Positions 32,597 through 42,206 of a stretch of 64,000 bases of DNA are shown one piece after another; positions within the stretch are counted from its first letter, which is position 1, and each line of letters opens with the position of its first letter. The translations under genes and the position numbers were made by a program. This DNA comes from Actinomycetota bacterium (lineage in GTDB: Bacteria > Actinomycetota > Acidimicrobiia > Acidimicrobiales > Ilumatobacteraceae). Location of the stretch: assembly GCA_009702045.1 (NCBI GenBank), contig WLIV01000003.1, positions 1 through 64,000 of the forward strand, given 5' to 3'. The notes beneath the pieces were generated by a model. That model searched no databases, was not told the origin of the DNA, and saw only the letters and a program-made list of their open reading frames with translations.

Positions 32597-33370
32597 CTAC
32601 GGGGCGACTTCGACGAGCACTCTGCACTGCTCGTCGATCGCCTGTGTCACGCCGGTGACGGTATCGCGTACAGCGATCGCCGGTGAACCCTGGTAGTCGA
32701 TGCCAGCGAGGAACACCTGGGTGGCGCTGAGGCACTGGCTACCAGGTGTGCTGTACTTCGCATCGACCGGTGCCGACGGTGCACTGCCCCCGGTGGTACC
32801 GACCGTAGAGGTTGCGGCAGGGGGCGTGGGTAGGTCGCGCAGTTGCTGCGGCGAGTCGATGACGGTGGCGTAGTCGGCCGAACCGTTGATGGCACCGATC
32901 GTGGACGGTGCTGCCTGGCCAGCGACGTCCTGTGCTTCGGCGGCGGCAGTGTTGCCCGAGCGGGACGCGGTGTTGTTCTGCGAGTTGCGAGCGTTGTCGC
33001 CGAAGATGACCACACCGGCGACACCGAGCACGGCAACGGCGGCAGCTGCAGTGAGTATTCGTGCGGTCCACTGGCGGCGGGTGGCGAGCTGCACCACCGT
33101 GGTTGCAGTGGCAGCGGCGGGAATCGCAGCGAGTGCGTCGAACTCGGCGAGCGCCGCGTTGATGGCCAGATCCTGAGCAGCCGTGTCGCTGGTTCCGGTA
33201 TCAGCCAACTCGGCGCGGAGCGTGAGATAGGACAACGCCATGGCCTGGATGAGTGGCGTCGCCTGCACCAACACCGCTTCCTCAGGGGTGACCTGAGCGT
33301 CAACAAATGCACTCGCGAGCGTTTCCTCGCTGGTGGGTTCGGTGTCGGGGTGCAGGTGGTCAGTCATCAT
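32597..33370 (-). CDS. Membrane-anchored anti-sigma factor-like protein
   Basis: The 257-residue protein has a helical cytoplasmic N-terminal part (about 1-100), one membrane helix (ILTAAAAVAVLGVAGVVIFG, about 105-125) and an extracytoplasmic part with two cysteines near the C-terminus. It lies 7 bases after the ECF sigma gene, the usual place for the cognate anti-sigma factor. No zinc-binding HxxxCxxC motif is present, so it is not a ZAS-type anti-sigma. The assignment rests on architecture and position. Confidence 0.72.
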   Translation of the reverse strand: MMTDHLHPDTEPTSEETLASAFVDAQVTPEEAVLVQATPLIQAMALSYLTLRAELADTGTSDTAAQDLAINAALAEFDALAAIPAAATATTVVQLATRRQWTARILTAAAAVAVLGVAGVVIFGDNARNSQNNTASRSGNTAAAEAQDVAGQAAPSTIGAINGSADYATVIDSPQQLRDLPTPPAATSTVGTTGGSAPSAPVDAKYSTPGSQCLSATQVFLAGIDYQGSPAIAVRDTVTGVTQAIDEQCRVLVEVAP

Positions 33371-33377
33371 CAGCTCG

Positions 33378-33983
33378 TCAGGGAGTGCGCGTTGGACGGT
33401 CGCTTGGGGCGGTCTGGTTCCCGGTGCCTCGGGAAATCTGGGTGGCGAGCATGGATCGGCCGCGGGCGATGCGACTCTTCACCGTGCCGATGGGCACCTC
33501 GAGGATGCCAGCGATCTCTGCATAGTCGAGGTCGCCCACGTCGCGCAGCACCACCGGAACACGGAAGTCCTCGGGGAGTGCCAGCAGCGCGCTGTCGATC
33601 GCGAGACGGTCGGCGATGCGATCAGGGTGTTGGTGCGCGTGGAGGTCGACTGGTTCGGTCGGGACGCGGTGATCTGGCTCTCGGTCTCGCCCGGCGAGCA
33701 TCGGGCGGCGGCGGCGGCGACGCAGTTCGTCGAGGCTGGCGTTGGTGGCAATCCGGTACACCCAGGTTCCGAACGACGAGCGGCCATCGAACGAACCCAG
33801 ATTGCGCACGACCAGTATCAATGCCTCCTGTGTGGCGTCGGCAGCGTCGGCATCGTTGCCGGTGATCCGGCGGCACACGGCTCGGATGCGGTCGTGGTGC
33901 CGACGCAGCAACTGCTCGAGCGCATCGCGATCTCCACCCTGGGCGGCGGTGACGAGCGCTCGGTCATCGATCGGCGCGGGCAT
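33378..33983 (-). CDS. ECF RNA polymerase sigma factor (SigM-position)
   Basis: The 201-residue protein has sigma region 2 (ADATQEALILVVRNLGSF...SSFGTWVYRIATNASLDELRRR) and region 4 (LPEDFRVPVVLRDVGDLDYAEIAGILEVPIGTVKSRIARGR). Its place ahead of an anti-sigma gene, trxB and trxA matches mycobacterial sigM. It is likely released under envelope or redox stress. No target promoter can be inferred. Confidence 0.9.
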   Translation of the reverse strand: MPAPIDDRALVTAAQGGDRDALEQLLRRHHDRIRAVCRRITGNDADAADATQEALILVVRNLGSFDGRSSFGTWVYRIATNASLDELRRRRRRPMLAGRDREPDHRVPTEPVDLHAHQHPDRIADRLAIDSALLALPEDFRVPVVLRDVGDLDYAEIAGILEVPIGTVKSRIARGRSMLATQISRGTGNQTAPSDRPTRTP

Positions 33984-34033
33984 GTCGTGAGGTTAGTTCC
34001 CGAACTGGCTCATGCGTGAGCGGACACCACCGG

Positions 34034-35803
34034 TCAGCTACTGAAGCTGATCTCCTGGATCGAGCCGCGATAGGGGTTCTTGGTGCACCCTGCGTCACGC
34101 GCGATCTCCTGGAACGAGACCAGCACGTACCGCACCGGCGTGCTGAACGTGTACGACAGCGTCGCGGCGTCCTGACCGCTGAACTTCTTGGCGACGGAAC
34201 CCCACTGGCTGAACGTGGAGGGTTGGCTGCCGTCGGGGGCGCCGAAGATCTGCACCTGGTAGGGGGCGCTGCCGATTGCTGCGGTGAACGTGCCCGTTCG
34301 TGCTGCGCCGAGGTCCATCACCAGGCCGACGCCGCGTTTGCCATTGAGGTACTGCGAGTCGTAGCAGAGCGTGGTCCAGGCCGTGGCGAGGTCTTGGTCG
34401 GTGGCAAGGCCGACGCGATCGTCGTTCTCTTCCTTGTTGCCGTCGGGGTCGAACGTGTGCACGATCGTCGCGGCCACTGCCGGCAGGGTGGACGCCGGCT
34501 GCGGGAGCGCATCGGCAATCGGCGACGCAGTGATGATCGGCTGCAGACCGTCGGAGTTGTCGTTACTCATCGTCACCCACAGCACGAGGCCGACAACGAA
34601 CGCGACGAGTAACAGTCCGCCGATCACCACCATCGAAGGTGTGTTGCTGTGCTCGAACTTGCGGTTCGGCTGTTGCCGTGGGCGCGCCGTCGCTGGTGGG
34701 GTGCGGTCGGCACGAACCGGTGCACCGGCTGGCCGCCCAGCGCGCACCGGTTGGTAACCGCTGACGGGCGTGGGTTGGCGGCTGGGGGCCGGTGAACCGT
34801 TGCCCGACGAACCGTTGAGCGGTCCGGTCACCGGCATCGTGCGGCCGCGCGAGGGCGTCTGCTGGCGGGTGACGTCGGTGGCGATTCCACCGCTGGTGCT
34901 GCGGCCGGTCTCGTCGAGGTCTCGGCGCGGTTGGGCCTGGATGCGTTGCAGTTCGTTGCGCACGTCGGCACCGTTGGCGTAGCGGTCGTCCGGCTTGCGC
35001 GACAGCAACCGATGGATGAGCGGCGCCAGCCCATTTGGCATGGTGGGGCGCAGGCGGGTGAGGTCGGTCGGGTCGCGGTTCAGGCGGGCCAATGCCGTGT
35101 CGGCATCGGTCTCGCCGAGGAACGGCACCCGGCCGGCCAGGCACTCGTACAGCACGAGACCCAACGAGTACAGGTCTGCGCGACCGTCGAGTTTGCGGCC
35201 CCGCACCTGCTCGGGTGACAGATACTTTGCCGTGCCCATCATCACGTTGGGACTGGTGAGGTCGTCGTCGTTGCCGCCGTGCAGACCTTTGGCGATCCCG
35301 AAGTCGGTGAGGAGAACTCGACCATCGGGAGTGATCATGATGTTGCCCGGCTTCACATCGCGGTGCACCAGGTTGGCGTGGTGGGCACAGTCGAGGGCCG
35401 CGGCCACGCAGGCGCCGATGTGCATCGTCAGGTCGGGGCTGAGTCGCTTCTGCTCGTCGAGCAGTTGGCGCAGACTCTTGCCGTTGACCAACTGCATCAC
35501 CACGGCCTGACGTCGCTCACCGCTGATCGTGTCATCGATGGCGTCATAGACGGCAACGATGTTCGGGTGGCTCAACTGCGCGACGGCAATGGCCTCACGA
35601 CGGAAACGTTCGACGACGATCGGGTCGGCAGCCAACGCCGGCTTCAGCAGTTTGACGGCCACCTGGCGACTGAGCGAGAGGTCGGTTCCCAGCCATACTT
35701 CGGCCATGCCTCCTTGGGCGAGCCGTCGTTCCAGGCGGTAACGCTGGGCGAGGATCGCGGGAGGTAATGACGCGGTGCTCGCGCCTGGTAGTGAGGCAGA
35801 CAT
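34034..35803 (-). CDS. Membrane Ser/Thr protein kinase with extracytoplasmic discoidin-like domain
   Basis: The 589-residue protein has a complete Hanks-type kinase domain (about 18-285): GGMAEVW, the VAVKLL lysine, HRDVKPGN, DFGIAK and GTAKYLSPEQ. A Pro/Arg-rich linker, one membrane helix (VVIGGLLLVAFVVGLVLW, about 405-425) and an external beta-rich domain from about 460 follow (TAWTTLCYDS, GVGLVMDLG). All catalytic residues are present. In mycobacteria this locus encodes MviN/MurJ fused to a pseudokinase and an external domain; here the kinase stands alone. Start 35803 has GGGGAG; a frame to 35860 is less likely. Confidence 0.9.
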   Translation of the reverse strand: MSASLPGASTASLPPAILAQRYRLERRLAQGGMAEVWLGTDLSLSRQVAVKLLKPALAADPIVVERFRREAIAVAQLSHPNIVAVYDAIDDTISGERRQAVVMQLVNGKSLRQLLDEQKRLSPDLTMHIGACVAAALDCAHHANLVHRDVKPGNIMITPDGRVLLTDFGIAKGLHGGNDDDLTSPNVMMGTAKYLSPEQVRGRKLDGRADLYSLGLVLYECLAGRVPFLGETDADTALARLNRDPTDLTRLRPTMPNGLAPLIHRLLSRKPDDRYANGADVRNELQRIQAQPRRDLDETGRSTSGGIATDVTRQQTPSRGRTMPVTGPLNGSSGNGSPAPSRQPTPVSGYQPVRAGRPAGAPVRADRTPPATARPRQQPNRKFEHSNTPSMVVIGGLLLVAFVVGLVLWVTMSNDNSDGLQPIITASPIADALPQPASTLPAVAATIVHTFDPDGNKEENDDRVGLATDQDLATAWTTLCYDSQYLNGKRGVGLVMDLGAARTGTFTAAIGSAPYQVQIFGAPDGSQPSTFSQWGSVAKKFSGQDAATLSYTFSTPVRYVLVSFQEIARDAGCTKNPYRGSIQEISFSS

Positions 35804-35860
35804 GTCCGCTCCCCGACGATAGTGGGGCAATGGTTCGAGAGTTCGGCAATCGGTCGGCAA

Positions 35861-36706
35861 TCAGCGAGCGATTGCGTAGGCGATGCCCATGGTGCCCCTG
35901 CCGGTGTGGCTGCCGACCACCGGTCCGATGTCGCCGATCATGATCTCGCCCGAGTAGTGGGGGCGCAGCATGGCGACGAACGCGTCGACGTCGGAGCAGT
36001 CTGCCTGGAGCACACTGAGGTGTTCCACGGGTCCGGCGGCGACGAGCGTGTCGACCAGGAACGCCAAGGCCTTGCTGCGAGTGCGTTGCTTGCCACCCTG
36101 CTCGACCTTGCCGTCGCGCACCTCGATGATCGGCTTGATCGCAAGGGCCGAGGCGAGCAGTGCCTTGGCGCCGCCGATGCGACCACCCTTCTTCAGGTTC
36201 TCGAGCGTGTCGAGTGCGCCCCACACCTTCGTGCGGCCAGCGAGGTCGTTGGCGCGGGCGACGATGGTGGCGTGGTCGGCGCCTTCCTTGGCCAGGCGTG
36301 CGCAGTCGAGCACGATGAGACCTTGGCCGAGCGTGACCTGCTGGCTATCGATGACGGTGACCTGCATGTCGCCGGCCACTGCACGCGAGGCGAGTTCGGC
36401 CGACTGCATCGTGGCCGACAGGCCGGCACTGAGGTTGATCGCGACCACGCTGGTGGCCCCCTCGGCGGCGAGTTTGCGGTAGGTCACTTCGAACTGACCC
36501 GGCGACGGTGCGGCGGTCTCGGGCAGTGCGGGCGAGGTGCCGCACTTGGCCCAGAACTCTGCCGTGCTGAGGTCGGCACGGTCGACGTACTCGTGACCAT
36601 CGATGCGGATGGTGAGGGGGACGATCTCGATCCCGAGTTCGTCGGCGACGGCCTGGGGGAGGTCGCACGCCGAGTCGGTGACAATGCGGACGCGATTGGT
36701 GCTCAC
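35861..36706 (-). CDS. DegV family fatty-acid-binding protein
   Basis: The 281-residue protein starts RIVTDSACDLPQAVADELGI, contains TSPALPETAAPSPGQF and VVAINLSAGLSATMQSA, and has LENLKKGGRIGGAKALLASALAIKPI. This is the two-domain DegV/FakB fold that binds a single fatty acid for phosphorylation by FakA. No FakA is in the window. The GTG start overlaps the stop of the DUF6049 gene (GTGA). Confidence 0.9.
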   Translation of the reverse strand: MSTNRVRIVTDSACDLPQAVADELGIEIVPLTIRIDGHEYVDRADLSTAEFWAKCGTSPALPETAAPSPGQFEVTYRKLAAEGATSVVAINLSAGLSATMQSAELASRAVAGDMQVTVIDSQQVTLGQGLIVLDCARLAKEGADHATIVARANDLAGRTKVWGALDTLENLKKGGRIGGAKALLASALAIKPIIEVRDGKVEQGGKQRTRSKALAFLVDTLVAAGPVEHLSVLQADCSDVDAFVAMLRPHYSGEIMIGDIGPVVGSHTGRGTMGIAYAIAR

Positions 36707-38862
36707 GAAGGTGGCAGAGTACTCGCTTGAGCATCAGGCGAGAGCGCCGGAGTCTCCGTGGTGACATCGGAGTCGGTGGTGAGGTTCTCCGGTGCGCGTC
36801 CAGCACCCACCGGGTGACGCAGTGCAGCCTGCGCTCGTCGGTGCTGCCGCAGGTGCCGCGCCCACCATGTCAGCAGCACGAGCAGAAGTGCGCCGGTGAC
36901 GAGGTTGCCGAGCCCACTCAGCGCCTTGACGCTGGCGGTCAGGGGGACGGCAGGACCCAGGCGGATGTTGCCGTCGGGGGTGAAGATCTCCAGCGTGGCG
37001 GGGATGTCGCCATTCGAACGGGCGACGATTCTCAGCTTGATCTCGTTGTATTCGCCGGGCTCCAGCGTCACCACCTGCGGAGCTTGGGGAACAAGTTTCG
37101 GTGAACTGATACGGATCTGCACGCTGAGTGGGGAGTTGCTGTCGTTGAGCACCTTGACGCGTACCATCCCACTGCGACTGGTGAGGTTGAACGAAAACCC
37201 GGTGGGCATCTCGACGGCGTTGCGGATACTGGCAAAGTCGGCGCGCAGGCTGGCCGAGAGCATGTCGACCTGAGCATCAGTGATCGCGCTGGTGGGGAGT
37301 AGTCCGATCACCCGGTTCCAGTCGGCGGTGCGTCCGGCACCGTCCGCCAGCATGCCCCCGGTGCTGTTGGCCTCACGCTGCAACGACGACATCGTGCTGG
37401 TGCGGGTACTGATCGATCCGGTGATGCTGTCGGGCAGGCTGACGGTGACGGGACCGCCCTTGTCCGACTGAGTGGCGGTGTGTACTCCGAGTTCGTCGAG
37501 TGTGACCGGCTGGAGCCCGTGCGTCGTGTCGAGGAGCCCTGCCAGCGCGGCGAAGGTAGCAGTGTCCGGCAGGCCGAGATCGGTGGTGGCGATGGTGACG
37601 CCATGGCGGCTGGGATCGCCGCCGCCATCGACGATCTGCTGACGAACGGCGAGCAGGTGCGTGACCGTGTAGATCGCGATCAGGGCGGGCTCGGCCGACG
37701 TGCTGGCCAGTTCTTCGGCCACCACCCGGTCGACCACCGTCGCCGGCAGCGTGATGTTCGGCCCGACCGCCACCTGTACCAGCTGCGACGGGTCGGTGAG
37801 CGCGCCGGCCCCTCCGGTGAGTGCGTCGTAGCGATCGGGCGGCAGCACCATCAATCGGGCACCGAGGTCGCGTTCAAGCGCGCCACCGGTGGTGCTGATC
37901 GGCTGGTCACCGAGCACCACCGTGCGGACGGGCGGGACGCCGGCCACGCCGGTGAGCACGTCCTCACCGTCGCGGAGCCACTGGGTGTAGAGCGACTGTT
38001 GGCTGTCGGCAGCGGCAGCAGAAGGGTCGAGCGGCACCGACGGCGCAGAGATGAGGGTTCTGTCGGCCAGCGCGGTGGACAGCCGCAGTGCAAGGGCGGC
38101 ACCATCGTTTCCGTTGGCGGCAACCGCAGTGAGTAGAGCCGGTGGGATACGTAGTGTCACCGGGAGCGGGGTGCTCTCGAGCAGGTCGGCGAGTTGTGTG
38201 AACTCGGCTGTGGTTTCCGGGTCGATCACGACGTCGGTGTTGTCGTCAAGAACGACCGGCGAACGCGTCGCCATTGCGATGGCCACTGGCAGCGCAGCAT
38301 CGTTGGTGGCAGTGGAACTGGGCAGCATGTGTACGAACGTGAGCAGGTCGGCGAGGACGTTGCCGTCCACCGTCAACTCGACGACCACCGGATACAGGCC
38401 GGGTCGCGGGAACTGCAGCGCGGCGGTGGTGCGCGTGACGCTCTCGAGCGGGACGGCGAACTCCAGGCGACCAGCTGCGGGTTGGCCGAGGCCGACCACC
38501 GCCAGATCGACGCTGTCGATCGCCCGAGGGAGTTCACCCTCAAGTGCCGCGGACACCGCAGCGGGTGTGGACACGCGGTTGTAGGCGGTGACCACGAGCG
38601 TGGCGCGCACGACGGTGGCAGCATCGATCTCGGTGGGAACGCCGACGACAGCGGAGAACGTGCCAGCAGGATCGAGGTCGAAGACCTGTGAGATGAGTTG
38701 TAGCGGAGAGTCGGATGCCCACGTCGGTCTGGCCGGCCCGACGGCGCTCGTGTGGGCGATGGGAGCAACAGCCATCCAACCGAGCGCGAGCGCGAACACA
38801 GCCGCTGCGCGGCGATGAGCGGACCGAGTGGAGCGTGAACCAAGCATTCGGGCGTGGATCAT
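36703..38862 (-). CDS. DUF6049-like large secreted/membrane protein
   Basis: The 719-residue protein has a signal peptide (basic start, then AAAVFALALGWMAVAPIAHTSA). A long extracytoplasmic region with alpha/beta and Ig-like sections follows, including a VRVKVLNDSNSPLSVQIRI segment near 570. A C-terminal membrane helix (LVTGALLLVLLTWWA) and a short cytoplasmic tail end the protein. Its place between pcnA and the sigM-like gene matches mycobacterial Rv3909-type proteins, proposed to act with MurJ. It is coupled at both ends by 4-base overlaps. Confidence 0.75.
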   Translation of the reverse strand: MIHARMLGSRSTRSAHRRAAAVFALALGWMAVAPIAHTSAVGPARPTWASDSPLQLISQVFDLDPAGTFSAVVGVPTEIDAATVVRATLVVTAYNRVSTPAAVSAALEGELPRAIDSVDLAVVGLGQPAAGRLEFAVPLESVTRTTAALQFPRPGLYPVVVELTVDGNVLADLLTFVHMLPSSTATNDAALPVAIAMATRSPVVLDDNTDVVIDPETTAEFTQLADLLESTPLPVTLRIPPALLTAVAANGNDGAALALRLSTALADRTLISAPSVPLDPSAAAADSQQSLYTQWLRDGEDVLTGVAGVPPVRTVVLGDQPISTTGGALERDLGARLMVLPPDRYDALTGGAGALTDPSQLVQVAVGPNITLPATVVDRVVAEELASTSAEPALIAIYTVTHLLAVRQQIVDGGGDPSRHGVTIATTDLGLPDTATFAALAGLLDTTHGLQPVTLDELGVHTATQSDKGGPVTVSLPDSITGSISTRTSTMSSLQREANSTGGMLADGAGRTADWNRVIGLLPTSAITDAQVDMLSASLRADFASIRNAVEMPTGFSFNLTSRSGMVRVKVLNDSNSPLSVQIRISSPKLVPQAPQVVTLEPGEYNEIKLRIVARSNGDIPATLEIFTPDGNIRLGPAVPLTASVKALSGLGNLVTGALLLVLLTWWARHLRQHRRAQAALRHPVGAGRAPENLTTDSDVTTETPALSPDAQASTLPPS

Positions 38863-39611
38863 GTCAGATCCCGTTCATACACCCGCAGGCGCTCGGCGAG
38901 CGGTCGGAAGCCGACCCGCTCGTAGAGCGCCAACGCACCGTCGTTGTCGACGGGGGTGTTCACCAGCGTGCGGGTGACTCGCCAGCGCGAAAGGTATGCC
39001 AACGAGTCGAGCACGAGGGCGAGGCCCAGTCCTTGGCGGTGCATGCTCGGTTCCACGGCGAGCCGTTGCAAGAAACCCTGTTTCCCGTCCCGTCCGGTGA
39101 TCGCGTAGGCGCTGAGCGGGTCGCCGATGGCGCGCGCTCGATGGCGAGGTGTTGCGGTGCAGACGTCGTGAATCGCAATGTCGTCGAGCGACCACTCACG
39201 GCCGAAAGCAGCCTGGTCGGTCAGGCTGGCCTGACGGCGTTCGGCGATCAGCAGACGGCGACTCGGAATGCCCGGGTCGACCACTCGGCGCTGCGCGCCA
39301 CGGGTCGTGTGGTGCTCGAGCAGCATCAACTCCTGCAACACCGTGAAACCAACTGACTCCAGCCGGGGGATCGCGCCGCCGGTGACTGCGGTGGTGCGAA
39401 CTCGTGTGAAACCGATCCCGGCCAACTCCATCGACCAGCGTTGCAGGTCGTCAGTGGACGGCAGGCTGCGCTGTTGGTACATCACCAACTGCGCCGTGGT
39501 GGGCTGGAACGACCACTGCTGCACGCGGCAGGAAACATCATCTCCGCGTAGGACGAACGGTGCTCGTCGTCTGCTGGGGGGTGTGTTGCGCTCGTCGGCC
39601 ACGTAGCTCAC
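38859..39611 (-). CDS. GNAT family N-acetyltransferase
   Basis: The 250-residue protein has a C-terminal GNAT fold. LQRLAVEPSMHRQGLGLALVLDSL is the acetyl-CoA pyrophosphate loop, and NDGALALYERVGFRPLAERLRVYERDL is the final motif. The first 90 residues form a second, weakly GNAT-like half. The acceptor is unknown. GTG 39611 is chosen because TACGGT lies 7 bases upstream. It leads the minus-strand GNAT-DUF6049-DegV chain. Confidence 0.8.
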   Translation of the reverse strand: MSYVADERNTPPSRRRAPFVLRGDDVSCRVQQWSFQPTTAQLVMYQQRSLPSTDDLQRWSMELAGIGFTRVRTTAVTGGAIPRLESVGFTVLQELMLLEHHTTRGAQRRVVDPGIPSRRLLIAERRQASLTDQAAFGREWSLDDIAIHDVCTATPRHRARAIGDPLSAYAITGRDGKQGFLQRLAVEPSMHRQGLGLALVLDSLAYLSRWRVTRTLVNTPVDNDGALALYERVGFRPLAERLRVYERDLT

Positions 39612-39618
39612 CGCGGAG

Positions 39619-39624
39619 ACCGTA
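39619..39624 (-). promoter_or_regulatory. -10-like TACGGT, 7 bases before GTG 39611
   Basis: This is the leftward promoter candidate in the 73-base divergent gap; the rightward one is TAGCGT at 39671-39676. Confidence 0.5.
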
Positions 39625-39670
39625 GTGGCTGTCGCCCGCTGCCGGGAGGCCCGCTGCCGGTACCGCCCGA

Positions 39671-39676
39671 TAGCGT
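39671..39676 (+). promoter_or_regulatory. -10-like TAGCGT, 8 bases before GTG 39685
   Basis: This is the candidate promoter of the deacetylase-pcnA pair. Confidence 0.45.
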
Positions 39677-39684
39677 CGCGTGCC

Positions 39685-40701
39685 GTGACCGTGCTGTTCG
39701 CCACCCACGCCGCGTACCTCGAGCACCTCGCTGGTCCGCGGCACCCCGAGCGGCCCGAGCGGCTGAACGCGGTGTGGGAGGGCGTCCAGTTGGCCGACCT
39801 GACCGACGCGATGGAGATGCTCGACCCGCAGGGCGCTACTCGGACGGAGCTCGAGCGGGTGCACCCGATGCACTACCTCGACCGGATCGAGGGTATTTGC
39901 GCAGCAGGCGGCGGTCGACTCGACGCCGACACCTACGCCAGCGAAGGTTCGTGGCGAGCGGCCGCGTTGTCTGCGGGTGCCGGCCTCACGGCGGTGCGCG
40001 CGATGCAGGAGGGTCGCGGCGATGCAGCGTTCTGTGCGGTCCGCCCGCCCGGTCATCACGCCACCAGCAACGAGTCGATGGGCTTCTGCTTTGTCAACAA
40101 TGTCGCTGTCGTAGCTGCGGCGCTGGCCGAGCAGGGTGAGCGAGTCATGATCTTCGACTTCGACGCGCACCACGGCAACGGCACGCAGGCGATCTTCTAC
40201 CACGACCCGCGGGTGCTGTTCGTCAGCCTGCACCAGTGGCCGCTGTACCCGGGCACCGGCCGACACAGCGAGGTCGGCGAGGGTGCCGCCCGCGGCACCA
40301 CGGTGAACATTCCGCTGCCCCCCGGCGCCACTGGCGACGCGTACCTCTACGCCTTCGATGAGTTGGTGGCGCCGATCGCAGCGAAGTTCGCACCCACCTG
40401 GGTACTGATCTCGGCCGGCTTCGATGCCCATCGCAACGATCCCATCACCGAGATGGCGCTGGCCGCCGGCGACTACGGGCCACTCACTCGACGGGTGCTG
40501 TCGTTGGTGCCGCCCGGCCACCGCCTGGTGATGTTGGAGGGCGGCTACGACCTCCATGCGCTCACTCAGTCGTCGGCGACGGTGATGCGTGTGCTGGCCG
40601 ACGTGGAGGGTGAACCGTTCGAAGCCGCCACGTCAGGTGGCCCCGGCCACGGTGCGGTGCGCAAGGCGCGCGACTTCTGGGAACTCGAAGGGCTGCTGTG
40701 A
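39685..40701 (+). CDS. Histone-deacetylase superfamily (AcuC/HDAC-like) hydrolase
   Basis: The 338-residue zinc amidohydrolase shows HPERPERL near the N-terminus, the catalytic pair in RPPGHHAT (about 122-128), and zinc ligands in FDFDAHHGNGTQ and SAGFDAHRNDP. MLEGGYDL is near the end. Bacterial members deacetylate proteins, polyamines or other acetylated amines. It may oppose the divergently encoded GNAT enzyme, but that is inference. Its stop overlaps the GTG of pcnA. Confidence 0.9.
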   Translation: MTVLFATHAAYLEHLAGPRHPERPERLNAVWEGVQLADLTDAMEMLDPQGATRTELERVHPMHYLDRIEGICAAGGGRLDADTYASEGSWRAAALSAGAGLTAVRAMQEGRGDAAFCAVRPPGHHATSNESMGFCFVNNVAVVAAALAEQGERVMIFDFDAHHGNGTQAIFYHDPRVLFVSLHQWPLYPGTGRHSEVGEGAARGTTVNIPLPPGATGDAYLYAFDELVAPIAAKFAPTWVLISAGFDAHRNDPITEMALAAGDYGPLTRRVLSLVPPGHRLVMLEGGYDLHALTQSSATVMRVLADVEGEPFEAATSGGPGHGAVRKARDFWELEGLL

Positions 40702-42134
40702 TTCCGGCTCGATTCCAACCGGTGCTGGAGGAACTGGCACCACTCAGCGAGCGTTTCCGCGCGGCGGGTTATCGGCTGTACCTCGTTGGGGGCACGGTGC
40801 GCGACCTGCTGGCCGATGCCGGCTCGCACGAGATCGACTTCGACGCCACGACGGACGCTCGCCCCGAGCAGGTGAAGCAGTTGCTCCGTGGGTGGGCGGA
40901 TGCAATCTGGACCCAAGGTGAGCGGTTCGGCACGATCGGAGCCAAGAAGAAGGGTCCGCACGGAGACCGCACGTACGAGATCACCACCCATCGCGCAGAG
41001 GCGTACCACGAGGACTCACGCAAGCCCGATGTCGAGTTCAGCGATGAGATCGAGGCCGACCTCTCGCGTCGCGACTTCACGATCAACGCGATGGCACTGG
41101 AACTCACCGCTGATTCACCGACGCTGGTCGACCCGTTTGGCGGGGCGGTCGACCTGCTGACCCGTACGTTGCGTACGCCACTGGCCCCCGAGATCAGTTT
41201 CAGTGACGACCCACTGCGTATGTTGCGCGCGGCGCGGTTCATTGCCCGCCTCCAGGCGACCCCGGTGCCCGAGTTGGTGGCGGCAGTGAAGGAGATGAGC
41301 GGGCGACTAGAGATCGTGTCGGCCGAGCGCATCCGCGACGAACTCGACAAGCTGATGACGCTGCCGCACCCCTCGGCCGGACTGTGGTTCGCGATCGAGA
41401 CCGGGTTGGCCGATCAGTTCCTGCCCGAGTTGCCGTCGATGCGCCTGGAACAGGATCCGCTGCACCGGCACAAGGACGTCTTGACCCACACCCTGGCCGT
41501 GATGGAGAACGTGCGCCCGCCCAGTGAGCAGCCGTCGGGCCGACCTGAGTTCGACTTCCGGCGCACACGGCTGGCGGCCCTGTTCCACGACGTCGGTAAA
41601 CCACGGACGCGCGGGTATCAGAAGGGCAAGGGCGTCACGTTCCATCATCACGACGCGGTGGGCGCTCGAATGACCCGCAAGCGACTGGAAGCCTTGCGCT
41701 ACAGCAACGACGATGTACATGCGATCACCGAGTTGGTGGCACTGCATCTGCGCTTCCACACCTACGCGATGGGTTGGACGGACTCGGCCGTGCGCCGCTA
41801 TGTCCGCGACGCCGGGCCGTTACTGCGGGAACTGAATGTGCTCACCCGTTGCGACTGCACCACCCGCAACGAGAAGAAAGCGCTGGTGTTGTCGCGGCGG
41901 ATGGACGACCTCGAGGCGCGAATCGAAGACTTGGCCTCGAGGGAAGAGATCGCGGCGATCCGGCCGGAACTGCACGGTGGCCAAGTGATGGAGCAGTTGC
42001 AGGTCGGGCCGGGACCGGTGGTCGGCAAGGCGCTGGCCTTCCTGTTGGAGATCCGACTGGAAGAGGGCATGCTCGGCGAGGACGAGATTCGCAAGCGTCT
42101 TGACGTTTGGTGGCAATCCGAACACGGTCAGTGA
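40698..42134 (+). CDS. pcnA: CCA tRNA nucleotidyltransferase
   Basis: The 478-residue class II nucleotidyltransferase has LVGGTVRDLL and the catalytic DFDATTDARP near residue 50. RRDFTINAMAL, the head domain and a C-terminal HD domain (LFHDVGKPRTR) follow. It adds or repairs CCA on tRNA, which is required here because both tRNA genes in the window lack CCA. GTG 40698 overlaps the upstream stop (GTGA). Its position beside the DUF6049 locus matches mycobacteria. Confidence 0.95.
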   Translation: MIPARFQPVLEELAPLSERFRAAGYRLYLVGGTVRDLLADAGSHEIDFDATTDARPEQVKQLLRGWADAIWTQGERFGTIGAKKKGPHGDRTYEITTHRAEAYHEDSRKPDVEFSDEIEADLSRRDFTINAMALELTADSPTLVDPFGGAVDLLTRTLRTPLAPEISFSDDPLRMLRAARFIARLQATPVPELVAAVKEMSGRLEIVSAERIRDELDKLMTLPHPSAGLWFAIETGLADQFLPELPSMRLEQDPLHRHKDVLTHTLAVMENVRPPSEQPSGRPEFDFRRTRLAALFHDVGKPRTRGYQKGKGVTFHHHDAVGARMTRKRLEALRYSNDDVHAITELVALHLRFHTYAMGWTDSAVRRYVRDAGPLLRELNVLTRCDCTTRNEKKALVLSRRMDDLEARIEDLASREEIAAIRPELHGGQVMEQLQVGPGPVVGKALAFLLEIRLEEGMLGEDEIRKRLDVWWQSEHGQ

Positions 42135-42206
42135 TACATTGCGTTCGGTCCGTGCTGCGTTTTGGTTGCGTGTGGACCACGGGAGTCGTGGCAGGTGGAG
42201 CCGGGC

